A DNA stretch of 64,000 bases from Echinicola vietnamensis DSM 17526 (GCF_000325705.1 NC_019904.1:2358001-2422000); one strand, 5' to 3'; shown: positions 16,901 to 26,681, counted from the stretch's first letter. Program-made: numbers and translations. The notes: generated from the letters alone by a model not told the origin.

Positions 16901-18273
16901 AGGATATCGTGCGCCTTGGCGTCATTCTTGGTGTTATAATAGGTGTTATTGGCAGCAAAATACTTGACATCGTATTTTTGGGCAAAGCGCAGGAGCACTT
17001 CGTTTACTTTTTCTTCTTCAGGAATGCCGTGGCGGTTCAGCTCCACATAAAAATCCTCTCCAAACTGCTCCTTCCACCAAACAAAAGCTTCTTCCGCTTG
17101 CGTCTCTCCCACATTCAGGATCAGAAACGGTACCTCACCCCAAAGTCCTCCTGTGGTGGCAATGATGTCCCCTTTGTATTGGACCAACAGTTCCTTGTCT
17201 ATCCGAGGTACATAATAAAAGCCTTGGGTATAGGCAAATGATGCCAGCTTGGCCAAATTGTGATATCCTGTTTTGTTTTTGGCCAGCAATACAGCTTGGA
17301 AACCATCGTCTTTCTGGGACTTGTTCTGATGGTCCCGACAAATGTTAAACTCGCAGCCCACTACTGGCTTGATGTCATTGTCCATGGCTGCTTTTACGAA
17401 GTGGAAAGCAGCCATCATGTTGCCATGATCGGTCATGGCAATGGCCGGCATGTTAAATTCCTTTGCCCTTGCGACCATGGCGGGAATCTCAGATGTGGCC
17501 TGTAGAATGGAATATTGCGTGTGAACGTGTAAGTGGCTAAAAGGAGTGTCCACTAAATCACTGATGTCCGCTCTTCGGGCCTGCTTGATGATATCTTGAG
17601 CCGCCTGCTTTTGCTGGTCTTTGGCTGCAGCAAAGTTGGCAGCATCCAGCTTTGGTGGCTCGTAAATGACTTCCTCTACGGCAATTCCGTCCTCTGGGGG
17701 CTGCACCTTGGCCGTGATCAGCCCAAAGAAACATTTGGCCGTGGCATCTACGTCATAGGCAGCATCGTGGGCATCCTCGAAGCCTACACCAAAGAGCTTC
17801 TGATGCAGTTCGGTCAAGGTGGGCCATTTGTACTTTCCGCCTTTTCCACCTGGGATCGCACAGAAATCCGTGGAGATGTCCTTGGTATCCAGCTCTTTCT
17901 TTTCCAAGAGCTGCATGGGCAAGTCCACGCGTAAAAATTCCGCTCCGCAAACATTGATGTCAAAACCAATATTATGACCGACCAAGTATTGGGCTTTCTC
18001 TACATCCTTATGGAAAATCTCCAAGACTTTTTTCAGGTCATGCCCTTCCTTTAATGCCCGGTCAGTAGAGATTCCGTGAACCTTTTCGGCATTGTATGGA
18101 ATGGTAAAGCCTTCCGGTTTGACAATGTAATTTTGATTTGAAATCAGCTTGCCCCGCTCATCATGCAGCTGCCATGCCAGCTGGACCAGTCGCGGCCAGT
18201 TGTCCAGATCGGTGACAGGGGCATTGTAATTTCTGGGTAAACCAGTGGTTTCGGTATCAAAAATAATGTACAT
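13987..18273 (-). CDS. dnaE: DNA polymerase III alpha subunit with fused N-terminal DEDDh exonuclease
   Basis: This 1428-residue replicative polymerase has an extra domain in front of the usual DnaE. Residues 1 to ~185 form a DnaQ/epsilon-like 3'-5' exonuclease. Its acidic residues are in FDTETTG (Asp6, Glu8), GHNIGFD and EDAHDAAYD, which gives the DEDDh pattern. A linker leads to a PHP domain beginning at HLHVHTQYSILQAT near residue 245, with TDHGN. The polymerase core follows, with GPGRGSAAGS and the catalytic aspartates in SLPDIDIDFDDHGR, then the fingers and HhH region and a C-terminal OB-fold. E. coli DnaE (about 1160 residues) has no such exonuclease, and in PolC the exonuclease is inserted within PHP. 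The fusion suggests built-in proofreading. The gene is monocistronic. Confidence 0.95.
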   Translation of the reverse strand: MYIIFDTETTGLPRNYNAPVTDLDNWPRLVQLAWQLHDERGKLISNQNYIVKPEGFTIPYNAEKVHGISTDRALKEGHDLKKVLEIFHKDVEKAQYLVGHNIGFDINVCGAEFLRVDLPMQLLEKKELDTKDISTDFCAIPGGKGGKYKWPTLTELHQKLFGVGFEDAHDAAYDVDATAKCFFGLITAKVQPPEDGIAVEEVIYEPPKLDAANFAAAKDQQKQAAQDIIKQARRADISDLVDTPFSHLHVHTQYSILQATSEIPAMVARAKEFNMPAIAMTDHGNMMAAFHFVKAAMDNDIKPVVGCEFNICRDHQNKSQKDDGFQAVLLAKNKTGYHNLAKLASFAYTQGFYYVPRIDKELLVQYKGDIIATTGGLWGEVPFLILNVGETQAEEAFVWWKEQFGEDFYVELNRHGIPEEEKVNEVLLRFAQKYDVKYFAANNTYYNTKNDAKAHDILLCVKDGEKVDKPKRYIGKKGREFRYGFPNEEFYIKTPEEMKKLFADLPEAIECTNEIIEKVEPYKLAREVLLPKFNIPEQFQDPQDDEDGGKRGENAYLRHLTYEGAKRRYPEITEEIRERLDFELSIIANTGYPGYFLIVQDFTTAAREMGVSVGPGRGSAAGSAVAYCIGITNVDPVAYDLLFERFLNPDRVSLPDIDIDFDDHGRQKVIDYVIEKYGANQVAQIITYGTMAAKSAIRDTARALDLPLSDADRLAKLVPDIKLKALFGLANDRGKLAEKLKNNSENIDKAYELINISKGNDDLSKTINQAKILEGSVRNTGIHACGVIITPDDITNFVPVALAKDSDMYCTQFDNSVVENAGLLKMDFLGLKTLTLIKDAVRIVKERHGIELDPENFPIDDKETYELFQRGETVGIFQYESPGMQKYMRELKPTVFADLIAMNALYRPGPLEYIPSFIKRKHGLEPIAYDLDDMEEYLQETYGITVYQEQVMLLSQKLAGFTKGEADVLRKAMGKKLRDVLDKMKPKFVNQAAEKGHDKAKLEKIWKDWEAFASYAFNKSHSTCYAWVAYQTAYLKAHYPAEYMASVLSNNMNDITQVTFFMEECKRMGIEVLGPDVNESKDGFTVNQEGQIRFGLAAIKGAGGAAVHSVIEERAENGPYKSIFDFTQRVNLRSVNKKTLESLAMAGGFDCFPDHHRRQYLEAPENDATLIEKAVKYAQKKAQEAESSQVSLFGGGSGMEVPMPSITPIEPFSQLQQLNIEKEVVGLYISGHPLDQFKVEFDSFTNTPLSEFANTEALKTKGEIKAAGVVTSFAHRTTKNGNPFGTLTLEDYNGGHTFFLFGEDYIKYKEYFMTGWFLYVTGSVQGKRWNPDELEFKVGNIMLLNEVRGKMVKGLRLNISLDDLTLDLMERLEAITSKYKGEAKLYINVTDVKERIAVDLRSTKFLIDPSQDMIKALEDIPEVQYKIL

Positions 18274-18856
18274 ATAGATCCTTGGATTTTGGAATTTGGG
18301 GAAACTAAATTAAGCTTAATCTTTTGAAACTACCAGAGGGAAGGCGGTAATTGTCGCAGTATTTTAAGGGATGGGTAGAGGGGAATCGTTGAAGCAATAA
18401 TTTGATTTTTATATTGGCCTTGTAACTGGATATGGTGGTGCCGCTTACCATGAAGATCAAGGCATATAAGGATCATCCTATTTTGGAATGGTCAATAGAA
18501 ATGGCTTTACCATTGCTACCGTAATGCTGGTGTTCTAAAATGTGTGGCCCCTTTCCAAAGAACGGCTGGTGAATAGCATGGAGAGGATGGATGTGTCACA
18601 CCTGAGGGGGGGCTAAAAAAGCATACTGGAGTACTAACTTATTGAAAATATGGTTCTAACAGGGTGGGAGCAAATGATATTAACCTAATATAGGTGCGGA
18701 ATTCAGGTTTTTTAGGTGCGTTTGCCACTCGCTATTCTTTTTTATATACAGGTTTTTTGTTATATTGAAGTGTAAAGTTTTAGACAGATATTTTGTCAGA
18801 ATCACACCGAAATACAGTTTGTCTTCTCTTCTTTTTAAGAAAACCACAAGATAATT
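18274..18856. other. 583-base non-coding gap between dnaE and the trehalose gene
   Basis: No intact gene, RNA gene or terminator was recognised between these divergent genes. A short frame near 18490-18535 reads NRNGFTIATVMLVF before a stop, with more stops around it. That might be a decayed gene fragment, but no family was recognised. The last ~150 bases are rich in T-runs (TTTTTATATACAGG, TTTTTTGTTATATTG) and probably carry the promoter of the trehalose gene. Confidence 0.4.
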
Positions 18857-21025
18857 ATGGGAAAAACAATTATTGTCTCTAACAGGCTGCCTGTTAGTTT
18901 ACGGCATAAAAACGGGAAATTTGAATTTAAACCCAGTGCAGGTGGATTGGCCACTGGCTTGGGTTCCATCTATAAGGAAGGAGAGAATATATGGATCGGC
19001 TGGCCAGGCAATGACGTGGAAGATCCGGAGCAGCGTGCAGAAATTATCATTGAGCTGCATGAATTGAAAATGGCCCCTGTTTTTTTGACCAGGGAGGACA
19101 TTGAGCAGTTTTATGAGGGATTTAGCAATGAGACCCTTTGGCCGGCATTTCACTATTTCACCCAAAACATCAATTATGACGAGCACCATTGGGAGGCTTA
19201 CGTCAGGGTAAACAAGATGTTTTGTGATGCCATCTTGAAGAAAGCGGATCCCGATGATACCATTTGGGTGCATGATTATCAGTTGCTGTTGCTGCCTCAG
19301 ATGCTTCGGGAGAAATTGCCCAATGCTACCATTGCCTTTTTCCAGCACATTCCTTTTCCTTCGTATGAGGTGGTGAGGATGTTGCCATGGCGCCATGAGA
19401 TTTTGGCGGGGATGTGTGGGGCGGATTTGATCGGCTTCCATACTTATGATGACATGAGGCACTTTTTGAGTGCCGTGGGACGCATCATGGGCTTGTCCAA
19501 TGAGAGTGGCTATATCCAAGCTGAAAACCGGCTGATCAATGTGGACAGTTTCCCAATGGGCATTGATTATGATAAGTTTGCCAAGTCGGCAAAATCCAAA
19601 AAGACACAGACCATTGCCAAGAAGTTTTTGGAGTTGCTGGGGGATCAGAAGCTGTTGCTTTCTATTGACCGTTTGGATTACTCCAAAGGGATTCCCAAGC
19701 GTATCAAGGCCTTCGACCGCTTTTTGGAGGAAAATCCCGAATACCACGGAAAGGTCTCCATGATCATGGTGGTGGTGCCTTCCCGCGACAAGGTGCGGTC
19801 TTATCAGCGCCTGAAAGAAGATATCGATACGCTGGTGGGACGCATAAACAGTGATTATTCTACCCTGAACTGGGTGCCGATCCATTATTTCTATAGGAGT
19901 TTTCCATTTGAAGAGCTGAGTGCCTTTTATGCCATGTCCGATATTGCCTTGGTAACGCCTTTGCGGGATGGGATGAATTTGGTCTGCAAGGAGTTTGTGG
20001 CCAGTAAAGTGAATAAGAAAGGGGTACTGATCCTTTCAGAAATGGCGGGGGCCAGCAAGGAATTGCAGGATGCCATTTTGGTCAATCCAAACAATAACAA
20101 AGGGGTGGCAGATGCGATCAAACAAGCCATCACCATGCCTGAAAAAGAACAACAGGCCCGCATTGTGTCCATGCAGGAGACGATTCAGCGCTACGATGTG
20201 TTCCAATGGGTAAAAGTCTTTATGGATCGACTACAATATGTCAAGCAGAAACAGTTGGATCTCCAGTCCAAGGAAGTGGATGCAGATGTTATCAGTGAAC
20301 TACACGAGAACTTTAAAAAGGCGAAAAAGCCAATTTTGTTTTTGGATTATGACGGCACTTTGGTCGGTTTTAAAGGTAAACCTGAAGAAGCAAGTCCAGA
20401 TGAGGAGCTGAAGAGTTTGGTGAGCAAGCTGACCAAGAAATCCCAAGTGGTGATTATCAGTGGTAGGGACAAGGAAACCTTGGGCAAATGGTTTAAAGGC
20501 CAAAAAGTGGACATTATTGCTGAACATGGGGTGTGGTTGAAGATCAATGGTGGTAAGGACTGGGAACTGTATGCGGACATTGATGACCATTGGAAACCGG
20601 ATATCAAGTCAGTGATGGAGTATTATGTACAGCGTACGCCAGGAGCCCATATCGAAGAAAAACACCATTCCTTGGTTTGGCACTACCGAAAAGTGGAGAG
20701 TGGATTGGGTGATCTCAGGATGAGAGAGCTCTTTAGTCACTTGAAGTACATGGCCAGGGGGCATAACCTCCAAGTCCTTGAAGGAAACAAGGTGTTGGAA
20801 ATCAAGCGACCTGACATCAACAAAGGCCGGGCGGCTTCCGCCTTTATGAAAGGAAATGAATATGATTTTATTTTGGCCATTGGGGACGACTGGACCGATG
20901 AGGACACTTTTCAGGCGATGCCAGAAAATGCTTTCAGCATCCGCGTAGGCTACAGCTATACCAAAGCCAATTACAATATCAAAAGTCCGAAAGAGGTGAG
21001 GTACTTGTTGAATAAGTTGACTTGA
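18857..21025 (+). CDS. Bifunctional trehalose-6-phosphate synthase/phosphatase
   Basis: The 722-residue fusion carries out both steps of the OtsA-OtsB trehalose pathway. Residues 1-470 are a GT20 synthase that joins UDP- or GDP-glucose to glucose-6-P. It begins with IIVSNRLPVSL and has SAGGLATGL, WVHDYQLLLLP, HIPFPSYE and the RLDYSKGIPKR motif. Residues ~490-722 are a HAD-type trehalose phosphatase with LDYDGTL (Asp497 and Asp499), IISGRD and GDDWTDEDTF. Fusions of this kind are common in Bacteroidota and eukaryotes. Trehalose is a compatible solute, in keeping with a saline habitat. A hairpin terminator follows. Confidence 0.94.
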   Translation: MGKTIIVSNRLPVSLRHKNGKFEFKPSAGGLATGLGSIYKEGENIWIGWPGNDVEDPEQRAEIIIELHELKMAPVFLTREDIEQFYEGFSNETLWPAFHYFTQNINYDEHHWEAYVRVNKMFCDAILKKADPDDTIWVHDYQLLLLPQMLREKLPNATIAFFQHIPFPSYEVVRMLPWRHEILAGMCGADLIGFHTYDDMRHFLSAVGRIMGLSNESGYIQAENRLINVDSFPMGIDYDKFAKSAKSKKTQTIAKKFLELLGDQKLLLSIDRLDYSKGIPKRIKAFDRFLEENPEYHGKVSMIMVVVPSRDKVRSYQRLKEDIDTLVGRINSDYSTLNWVPIHYFYRSFPFEELSAFYAMSDIALVTPLRDGMNLVCKEFVASKVNKKGVLILSEMAGASKELQDAILVNPNNNKGVADAIKQAITMPEKEQQARIVSMQETIQRYDVFQWVKVFMDRLQYVKQKQLDLQSKEVDADVISELHENFKKAKKPILFLDYDGTLVGFKGKPEEASPDEELKSLVSKLTKKSQVVIISGRDKETLGKWFKGQKVDIIAEHGVWLKINGGKDWELYADIDDHWKPDIKSVMEYYVQRTPGAHIEEKHHSLVWHYRKVESGLGDLRMRELFSHLKYMARGHNLQVLEGNKVLEIKRPDINKGRAASAFMKGNEYDFILAIGDDWTDEDTFQAMPENAFSIRVGYSYTKANYNIKSPKEVRYLLNKLT

Positions 21026-21072
21026 TGGTATAGGACATAAAGTCATCTGTATGTAAATTCAATTACCGGCAT

Positions 21073-21116
21073 GTTGACCTGGGAACCGTATCATATTCTC
21101 AGGTCAACTTGTTTTT
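21073..21116 (+). terminator. Terminator after the trehalose gene
   Basis: GTTGACCTG (21073-21081) pairs with CAGGTCAAC (21100-21108) around an 18-base loop, followed by TTGTTTTT. It lies 47 bases after the stop codon. Confidence 0.75.
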
Positions 21117-21164
21117 ATGTCATACGTTAATTTTTTAGATCACTAATCTTTTAGCCTTAGCTTT

Positions 21165-22247
21165 ATGAAATTCATTGTGATTTTTCTTTTGACGGCCTGT
21201 GTTTTTCTTTTTCAATGCCAAAAGGCACCTAAAACGACCTCGGATATACCCGTTATTCACATTGATCATGATGAGAAGAAAGCGGTTCAGCTGGAGGATT
21301 TCGCGAGTGATTATGTAGAAATCCCATTAGAATTGACAGATCATAGTATGATTAAATACGTCCAAGATATTACTGTTTCGGATGAGCATCTTTACATTGT
21401 CGATATCAAGAATGGAGTTTTGCAGTTTGACCTGGAGGGTAACTTTATTAAAAATATTGGGGAAATAGGAGATAAAGGTCCCGGGACGTATTCCACCCCG
21501 ACCTCAATTGCGTTTAATGAAGAAGAGCAGGCAATCCTGATGGCAGATATGTTTCGGTTTTCATTGTATAAATTTGATACCGCAGGGAAGTTAATGGCTG
21601 CGGTCAAAAAATTGCCTGGCAATCCCTTTCTTATCAAAAATGCTATTGATGGCTATCAGGTAGTGGCAGAGAAGTTTGTCAATGGAGATGATGGTGAATA
21701 TTTTATTTCAGCGGATATTGTTAGCACTAGTAAAGAATTTGATATTCAAAAAAAGATAAAGGTAGATCATCTAAAATTAAAGGGCTCATCGGGAGCTGTG
21801 AGGAGACAGCCCTCCGTGCTATTTTATTCGGCATATGACTCCACAAATTATTTTTATAACCCCATACTTCTTCCTCCTCGTGCATACAGGGGTAAATTCA
21901 TTCGCGACACGTTGTATCAAGTGGAGAATGATCGTGTTTTGCCAAAAGTGAGGTTTGAATTTTCAAGAGAGGTGTGGGATGGAAAGGAGAAAGTTTATCA
22001 CCTCCGAAATATCATGGCTTTTGACCATTTTTTCTTAGTCAAATATGAATATCGGAACACACCCTATTTGTTTATTTATGACAGGGATATGAAAGAAGGG
22101 TTTGTGGTCAAAGAAGGCTTTAGTGTGCCGGGATATGAAGTGAAATATATGCCACACTCAAAATCCAATGGGCAATTGTATTTGATCGTCCAGCATCCAC
22201 CCAAACCTGGCGAAATAGAACCTAATCCATCCATAGTTCTTTTTTGA
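21165..22247 (+). CDS. Six-bladed beta-propeller lipoprotein
   Basis: The 360-residue protein starts with a lipoprotein signal: a hydrophobic run up to LFQC, with Cys18 as the likely lipidated residue. Repeats of the type ITVSDEHLYIVDIKNGVLQFDLEG followed by GNFIKNIG are those of the 6-bladed beta-propeller family common in Bacteroidota (PF17170-like). A GEIGDKGPGTYSTPTSIAF stretch matches the usual G(x)GPGE(F/Y) pattern of these proteins. They are thought to sit in the cell envelope; their ligands are mostly unknown. The gene stands alone after the terminator and is not obviously linked to the locus that follows. Confidence 0.75.
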   Translation: MKFIVIFLLTACVFLFQCQKAPKTTSDIPVIHIDHDEKKAVQLEDFASDYVEIPLELTDHSMIKYVQDITVSDEHLYIVDIKNGVLQFDLEGNFIKNIGEIGDKGPGTYSTPTSIAFNEEEQAILMADMFRFSLYKFDTAGKLMAAVKKLPGNPFLIKNAIDGYQVVAEKFVNGDDGEYFISADIVSTSKEFDIQKKIKVDHLKLKGSSGAVRRQPSVLFYSAYDSTNYFYNPILLPPRAYRGKFIRDTLYQVENDRVLPKVRFEFSREVWDGKEKVYHLRNIMAFDHFFLVKYEYRNTPYLFIYDRDMKEGFVVKEGFSVPGYEVKYMPHSKSNGQLYLIVQHPPKPGEIEPNPSIVLF

Positions 22248-22457
22248 TTTGCCTATGATTCTGCCCTTTCCATCTGGGAGCGTACGCTGAAACCCACGTC
22301 AGGCTAGTTTATCTGTTGCGGTCTGAAACCGGTTTAAAATCAATGGATTAGGTATAGTTTTTTACTGGTTGATTGCTGAAAGGTTTACTGGCGTGATGTT
22401 GCGCTCCCCGCTCCAAACAGCCTGATTTTATTGCAGTTTCAGCCCTCACTACGAATC

Positions 22458-25400
22458 CTATTGTATAATCCGGGTTAAAGGAATATCAATCACCGCGAGG
22501 AATCCTTTACCCGGCTGACTTTCGATATCAAAAGTCCCGTGCAGCATTTGGACTTTGGCTTCAATGCCCAGCAGGCCAAAGCCACTGGAGACTTTTCCTT
22601 GGTCCATGCCCGTTCCATTGTCTTCTGCAGTGATGTTTAGGGAATCCCCGTGGTTGATCAGCTGTAAATGTAGCCGGGATGCCTGGGCATGTTTGAGGGT
22701 GTTCTGGACGAGTTCCTGGCAGATGCGGTAGATGGTCAGCTCTGTTTGCTCAGGCAAGCGCCTGTCCAATCCCAGGATTTGAAGGTCTCCAAGCATTTTA
22801 CCACTTGCATTGATGTGCTCTATGAGGGTTTGTAAAGCCGATGGAAGGCCAAAGCGCCGTAACGATACGGGCGACATGTTATGGGCTATTCTTCTCACTT
22901 CTTCAATGGCTTCATCCATTTTTTTCAAGGTGTCCAAGTTGCTTTTGGATGGGGAAGCGGTAAAGCTTTGCAAGCCTTGCAATTGGATTTTAATGGTGGA
23001 AAGCAAAGACCCTAAGCTGTCATGCAGGTCTCCTGCGATCCGCTGTCTTTCGTCTTCCTGCGTCTGGATGAGGTCTTTGAGGTGGTTGTTTTTTTGTTGT
23101 TCGATGAAAGAAATCAGTTGCTTTTTTTCTTCGATTTCTCTGCTGATCTCCTGATTGAGTAATAGGGTTTTTTCGTGCGTTCGGGCATTTTCGATAATCA
23201 TTCCGCCTTGGTTGGCGATGATGCGAATCCATCGGATCAGGTCTTCCGTGAAGTGATCCTTGGTATGGCGATTTTCCAGATAGATGACCATGGAGAGGTA
23301 GCCATTGATGTTGATCGGCTGGATCAAGAAAGACTTTACTCCACTGTTTTTGAGTGCTGTGATTTCAGAAAAACTACTTTCCTTGTCCAGGTCGTTTACG
23401 ATCAGAGGTGTTTGTGTCCGGTGGCACAAGAGCATGAGACCAGATGGGACGGGAGCAAAGTCACGACGGCTAGGGGAGAGGGTGAGTGTTTTTTGATCGA
23501 TGATGTCTCCATTGTTTTCGATCCACTCTAACCCGGTTCTTTCAGTGCCGGAAATCCTCATCAAGAGGACCATGAGTTTTTTGGATAAAGGGTCCAGTTC
23601 CAAGTCTCCACTCAGTTCCCTCAGTACCGTTTCGATATTGGGTTCTAGGTCGATACTGCCATCATCGAGCAGGACTTGATATTGTTGGTGCAGTTGTTTT
23701 ACCTTGGCGATTCCCTCCCAAGCTTGGTAAGCATTGATCGCTGCCCGTAAGTGCTGGATGGCTGCTGGCTTTTCGGCTTCCTCCAGAAGGTGTTTGGCCA
23801 GCAGTTCATTCGCCAAGGCTAAATTGTAATGGTCGTTTTTGGCATGATGGATGGCCTTCTTGTAATATTCAATTGCCTCATCTGACGGCCTATTGTTTAC
23901 GCGTTTCCATTCAGCCATCAGCAGGCAATAGGTGGCGGTATAATTTTCAGGGGCATGTTGGTGCCAGTGGGCGCAGGCGTCGAGGATTTCTTTCAGTTCG
24001 TCAAGGTGTCGACCTGTTTTGTCGGAAGGAAGATTGTGCCAGTTTTGGGTCAGGGACAGAAATAGCAGCACCAGATTGGCAGGAACCAAAGGAGAGCCTT
24101 CTTGTAGTTTTCGGTTGGCATTGGCTTCCCTGGTACTGCGGAGGGCTTGCTCGTAATGGCCAAAAAGAAAATAGTACCTTGCCCAGACATGGTTACGGTA
24201 AAAGCGCTCTTCCTGAATGGTCAGCTTTGCGGCAAGCCAGCTGGGTTGCTGGCGAGGAATGGAAAAGAAGGTACGCTCTCCTGAAAGATACCGGATGAGG
24301 CTTTTTTGGTAGTGGGTGATGTAATAGGTCAGCTCCATACCGGGGTATGATTCCTCAAAGGTATAATCCAATAATGGGCGAATCGGATGTCCCGACAGCA
24401 AATGAAGGTTAAACAGGTGGGTTTTCAGGATGTACAAGCCAATGAGGTCACCCGCCTTACGCCCTGCTTCCATGCCTTCCATAAGTAGGGGAATGCTCTG
24501 GTCAAATGATTTTTTCCAGGGTTGGATATAAAAGGCGAAAACACCGAATACCCGACATCGGTACTGCATATCCTGTAGCTCTTGGTTGATTTGGAGGCCT
24601 TTGGTGCCCAGTTGATAGCCGTGGTCAATATTTCCGGCGATAATGTTCATCCTTCCGTAGCTTACATAGCCGATGGCTTTGACGCCTTCATCTTCGGTGT
24701 TTCTGGACCGGCTAATGATCTGAAGGGCCGCCCAGATCATTAAGGTGTCGGCGGTATGGTGCAGCGCCATTCCTCCCACATACAGCAATTTTAGAATGAA
24801 ATGTTGGTTTATGGATTTACCAGTAATGGAATTGGCCTCGATGGGGTGGGCGATTCCTTCTTTCAGTTGGTCAAGTGCTGCTTCGAGATCAGTGTCTTCG
24901 GTCGGTAGGGTGAGGCCAAGCTCTGACAGCGCCTCCCCCAAGATGGTGACCACTTTACGGTAGCGTCCAAGATGGTTGTTAATGGTGATCTTTAGGATAT
25001 AGCTTTCGGCCCTTTTTTCCAGATCAAGGAGCCTCTCCAACAAATGGTCCAAGTGAATCTCAGCCAGATCGTATTCGCCAAGGTGGTATTCTACTTTTGC
25101 CCTTTCCATATTGGTTTCCCAATAAAGATCCTTGACCATTTCCCAAGGGAGGGTTTTGAAGAGGTCTGAACTTATTTTAAGAAAATGCCGGGCTTGCTCA
25201 TAGGCATTGTCCTGCTTTTGGAGCTTGCCTACTTCCAAGTTGAGGTTGGCACAGATAAAGGCGTCTCCGGCTTCTTTGACCAGTTCCAAGGATTGGTTGA
25301 GATGCTGTGCAGCCAAGACGCGTTCAGTACTGCTGAGCGCTTGCAAGTCATTTTGGAGGATGTCCTTGCCTATGCGATAGTGAAGGTTGGTTTTCTCATT

Positions 25401-26573
25401 CAGCGGGATCCCATCATAGATCACTTCCCCAATGTAGGTTTCAGAAAAGCGGTAATCACCTTTCAAGGAGCTGAGCAATCCCATTTCCACCGCCTCTTGA
25501 AGGCTTTGCTGAAGGAGCAGTTTGTCGTTTTCGAACAATGAAACCAACACTTGGTGGTTATAGCTCCCAATACAAGACAGCCAGGTAAGCAGGTTAAGCG
25601 TAGGTGGGCTGAGGGTTTTTAGACGATCCCAAAGGATTTCACGGGCATTTTTCCCTTTAAACTGCTGGGTAATGCTAGGGATGTCCCCAGACCAAATGCC
25701 GTTTTGCAGCTTGATCAGTTTTCCCGCTTTTAGGCTTTCGGCCAGCACTTGCATGTAACTTGGGTTCCCCTCGCAAAGGGCGTGAAATAAGCGATGGAGG
25801 TGCGGGGCCACCGGAGCTTTCAGAATATCCTCAAGAAAGGAAAGGGTCTGTTCGGTACGTAAGCCATAAAGTGGGATGATCTCCAGGTTTTTGGTCTCAA
25901 AATTCAGCCATTCCATCAGCTGGTTTACCCGGATAATGTTCTCCTTGGATTCCCTACTGGCGCCGATCAGCCTCAATTGCTGGGGAGATAAGCGCAGCAA
26001 GAGATAGTGCAATAGGTTGACACTTGACCCGTCCATCCACTGCATATTATCGATGAAGATTAATATCGATTTGCCTAGAAAGTCACTTAAAAACCCAAAG
26101 AGAATATGAAAGAGGGAGTAGAGCTGATTTTCTACTTTTGGAGTGGGTGACGTAGGGGGAATGGTGTCCTTGCCAAGGAGCAAGGTCAGTTCTGGGATAT
26201 AATCAAAAAGAAGTGGGAAATGCTCGCCAAGCCGTTTTTTTAGCTGCGCAGAGAAATGCTCCAACTGGTCAGGAGCCAAATCCTTATAGACTTTCCTCAA
26301 AAATTCTCCGATCCCAATTTTCATTCCAGCATACGGAATATTACGCTGCTGCTGTAGGTGGCTGATGAAGATGAAGAGGTATTCGTTTTTGTAAATGTTT
26401 AAATAGTGCTCTATCAAATGCGTTTTGCCCACTCCTGAAGGACCTGTAACAATAAGGCCACATAGGGACGAGGAATTGGCTTTTGATGATAGCCTTATGA
26501 ATTCATTCAGCTTTTTGGCCAGCTCCGGGTGGTGGGTGATGAGGGATGGGGATGAAGCACTGGGATAGGGCAT
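22458..26573 (-). CDS. Large cytoplasmic sensor kinase: AAA ATPase, TPR-like repeats, GAF, NarX-type histidine kinase
   Basis: This 1371-residue protein combines four modules. Residues ~1-300 are an AAA_16/STAND-type ATPase with Walker A TGPSGVGKTHL near residue 45 and Walker B ILIFIDNMQW. Residues ~440-1000 are helical TPR-like repeats (e.g. ALANELLAKHLLEEAE). A GAF domain spans roughly 1005-1140, then a coiled coil. A HisKA_3 domain follows, with its His in RIAGDLHDSLGSLL near residue 1186, and then HATPase_c (DNGTGMD, GFGLLGI). No membrane segment is seen, so it is probably cytoplasmic. HisKA_3 kinases normally signal to NarL/LuxR-type regulators, and the only such regulator here is at 32750-33385. 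Pairing is an inference. Confidence 0.88.
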   Translation of the reverse strand: MPYPSASSPSLITHHPELAKKLNEFIRLSSKANSSSLCGLIVTGPSGVGKTHLIEHYLNIYKNEYLFIFISHLQQQRNIPYAGMKIGIGEFLRKVYKDLAPDQLEHFSAQLKKRLGEHFPLLFDYIPELTLLLGKDTIPPTSPTPKVENQLYSLFHILFGFLSDFLGKSILIFIDNMQWMDGSSVNLLHYLLLRLSPQQLRLIGASRESKENIIRVNQLMEWLNFETKNLEIIPLYGLRTEQTLSFLEDILKAPVAPHLHRLFHALCEGNPSYMQVLAESLKAGKLIKLQNGIWSGDIPSITQQFKGKNAREILWDRLKTLSPPTLNLLTWLSCIGSYNHQVLVSLFENDKLLLQQSLQEAVEMGLLSSLKGDYRFSETYIGEVIYDGIPLNEKTNLHYRIGKDILQNDLQALSSTERVLAAQHLNQSLELVKEAGDAFICANLNLEVGKLQKQDNAYEQARHFLKISSDLFKTLPWEMVKDLYWETNMERAKVEYHLGEYDLAEIHLDHLLERLLDLEKRAESYILKITINNHLGRYRKVVTILGEALSELGLTLPTEDTDLEAALDQLKEGIAHPIEANSITGKSINQHFILKLLYVGGMALHHTADTLMIWAALQIISRSRNTEDEGVKAIGYVSYGRMNIIAGNIDHGYQLGTKGLQINQELQDMQYRCRVFGVFAFYIQPWKKSFDQSIPLLMEGMEAGRKAGDLIGLYILKTHLFNLHLLSGHPIRPLLDYTFEESYPGMELTYYITHYQKSLIRYLSGERTFFSIPRQQPSWLAAKLTIQEERFYRNHVWARYYFLFGHYEQALRSTREANANRKLQEGSPLVPANLVLLFLSLTQNWHNLPSDKTGRHLDELKEILDACAHWHQHAPENYTATYCLLMAEWKRVNNRPSDEAIEYYKKAIHHAKNDHYNLALANELLAKHLLEEAEKPAAIQHLRAAINAYQAWEGIAKVKQLHQQYQVLLDDGSIDLEPNIETVLRELSGDLELDPLSKKLMVLLMRISGTERTGLEWIENNGDIIDQKTLTLSPSRRDFAPVPSGLMLLCHRTQTPLIVNDLDKESSFSEITALKNSGVKSFLIQPININGYLSMVIYLENRHTKDHFTEDLIRWIRIIANQGGMIIENARTHEKTLLLNQEISREIEEKKQLISFIEQQKNNHLKDLIQTQEDERQRIAGDLHDSLGSLLSTIKIQLQGLQSFTASPSKSNLDTLKKMDEAIEEVRRIAHNMSPVSLRRFGLPSALQTLIEHINASGKMLGDLQILGLDRRLPEQTELTIYRICQELVQNTLKHAQASRLHLQLINHGDSLNITAEDNGTGMDQGKVSSGFGLLGIEAKVQMLHGTFDIESQPGKGFLAVIDIPLTRIIQ

Positions 26574-26681
26574 GATATGCAGCGAATATGATGTTGACCT
26601 CGATGACTTTAGTGATTGCTCGTTGGTTTTGCGGTCTTTTTATGTTGACCAATCTTCTTTCGAACAGTCAATTTAAGTTTT

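Noticed and set aside
18380..18640. Decayed gene between dnaE and the trehalose gene
   Set aside because: Only short open pieces separated by stops are seen and no family could be recognised, so it is listed as non-coding.
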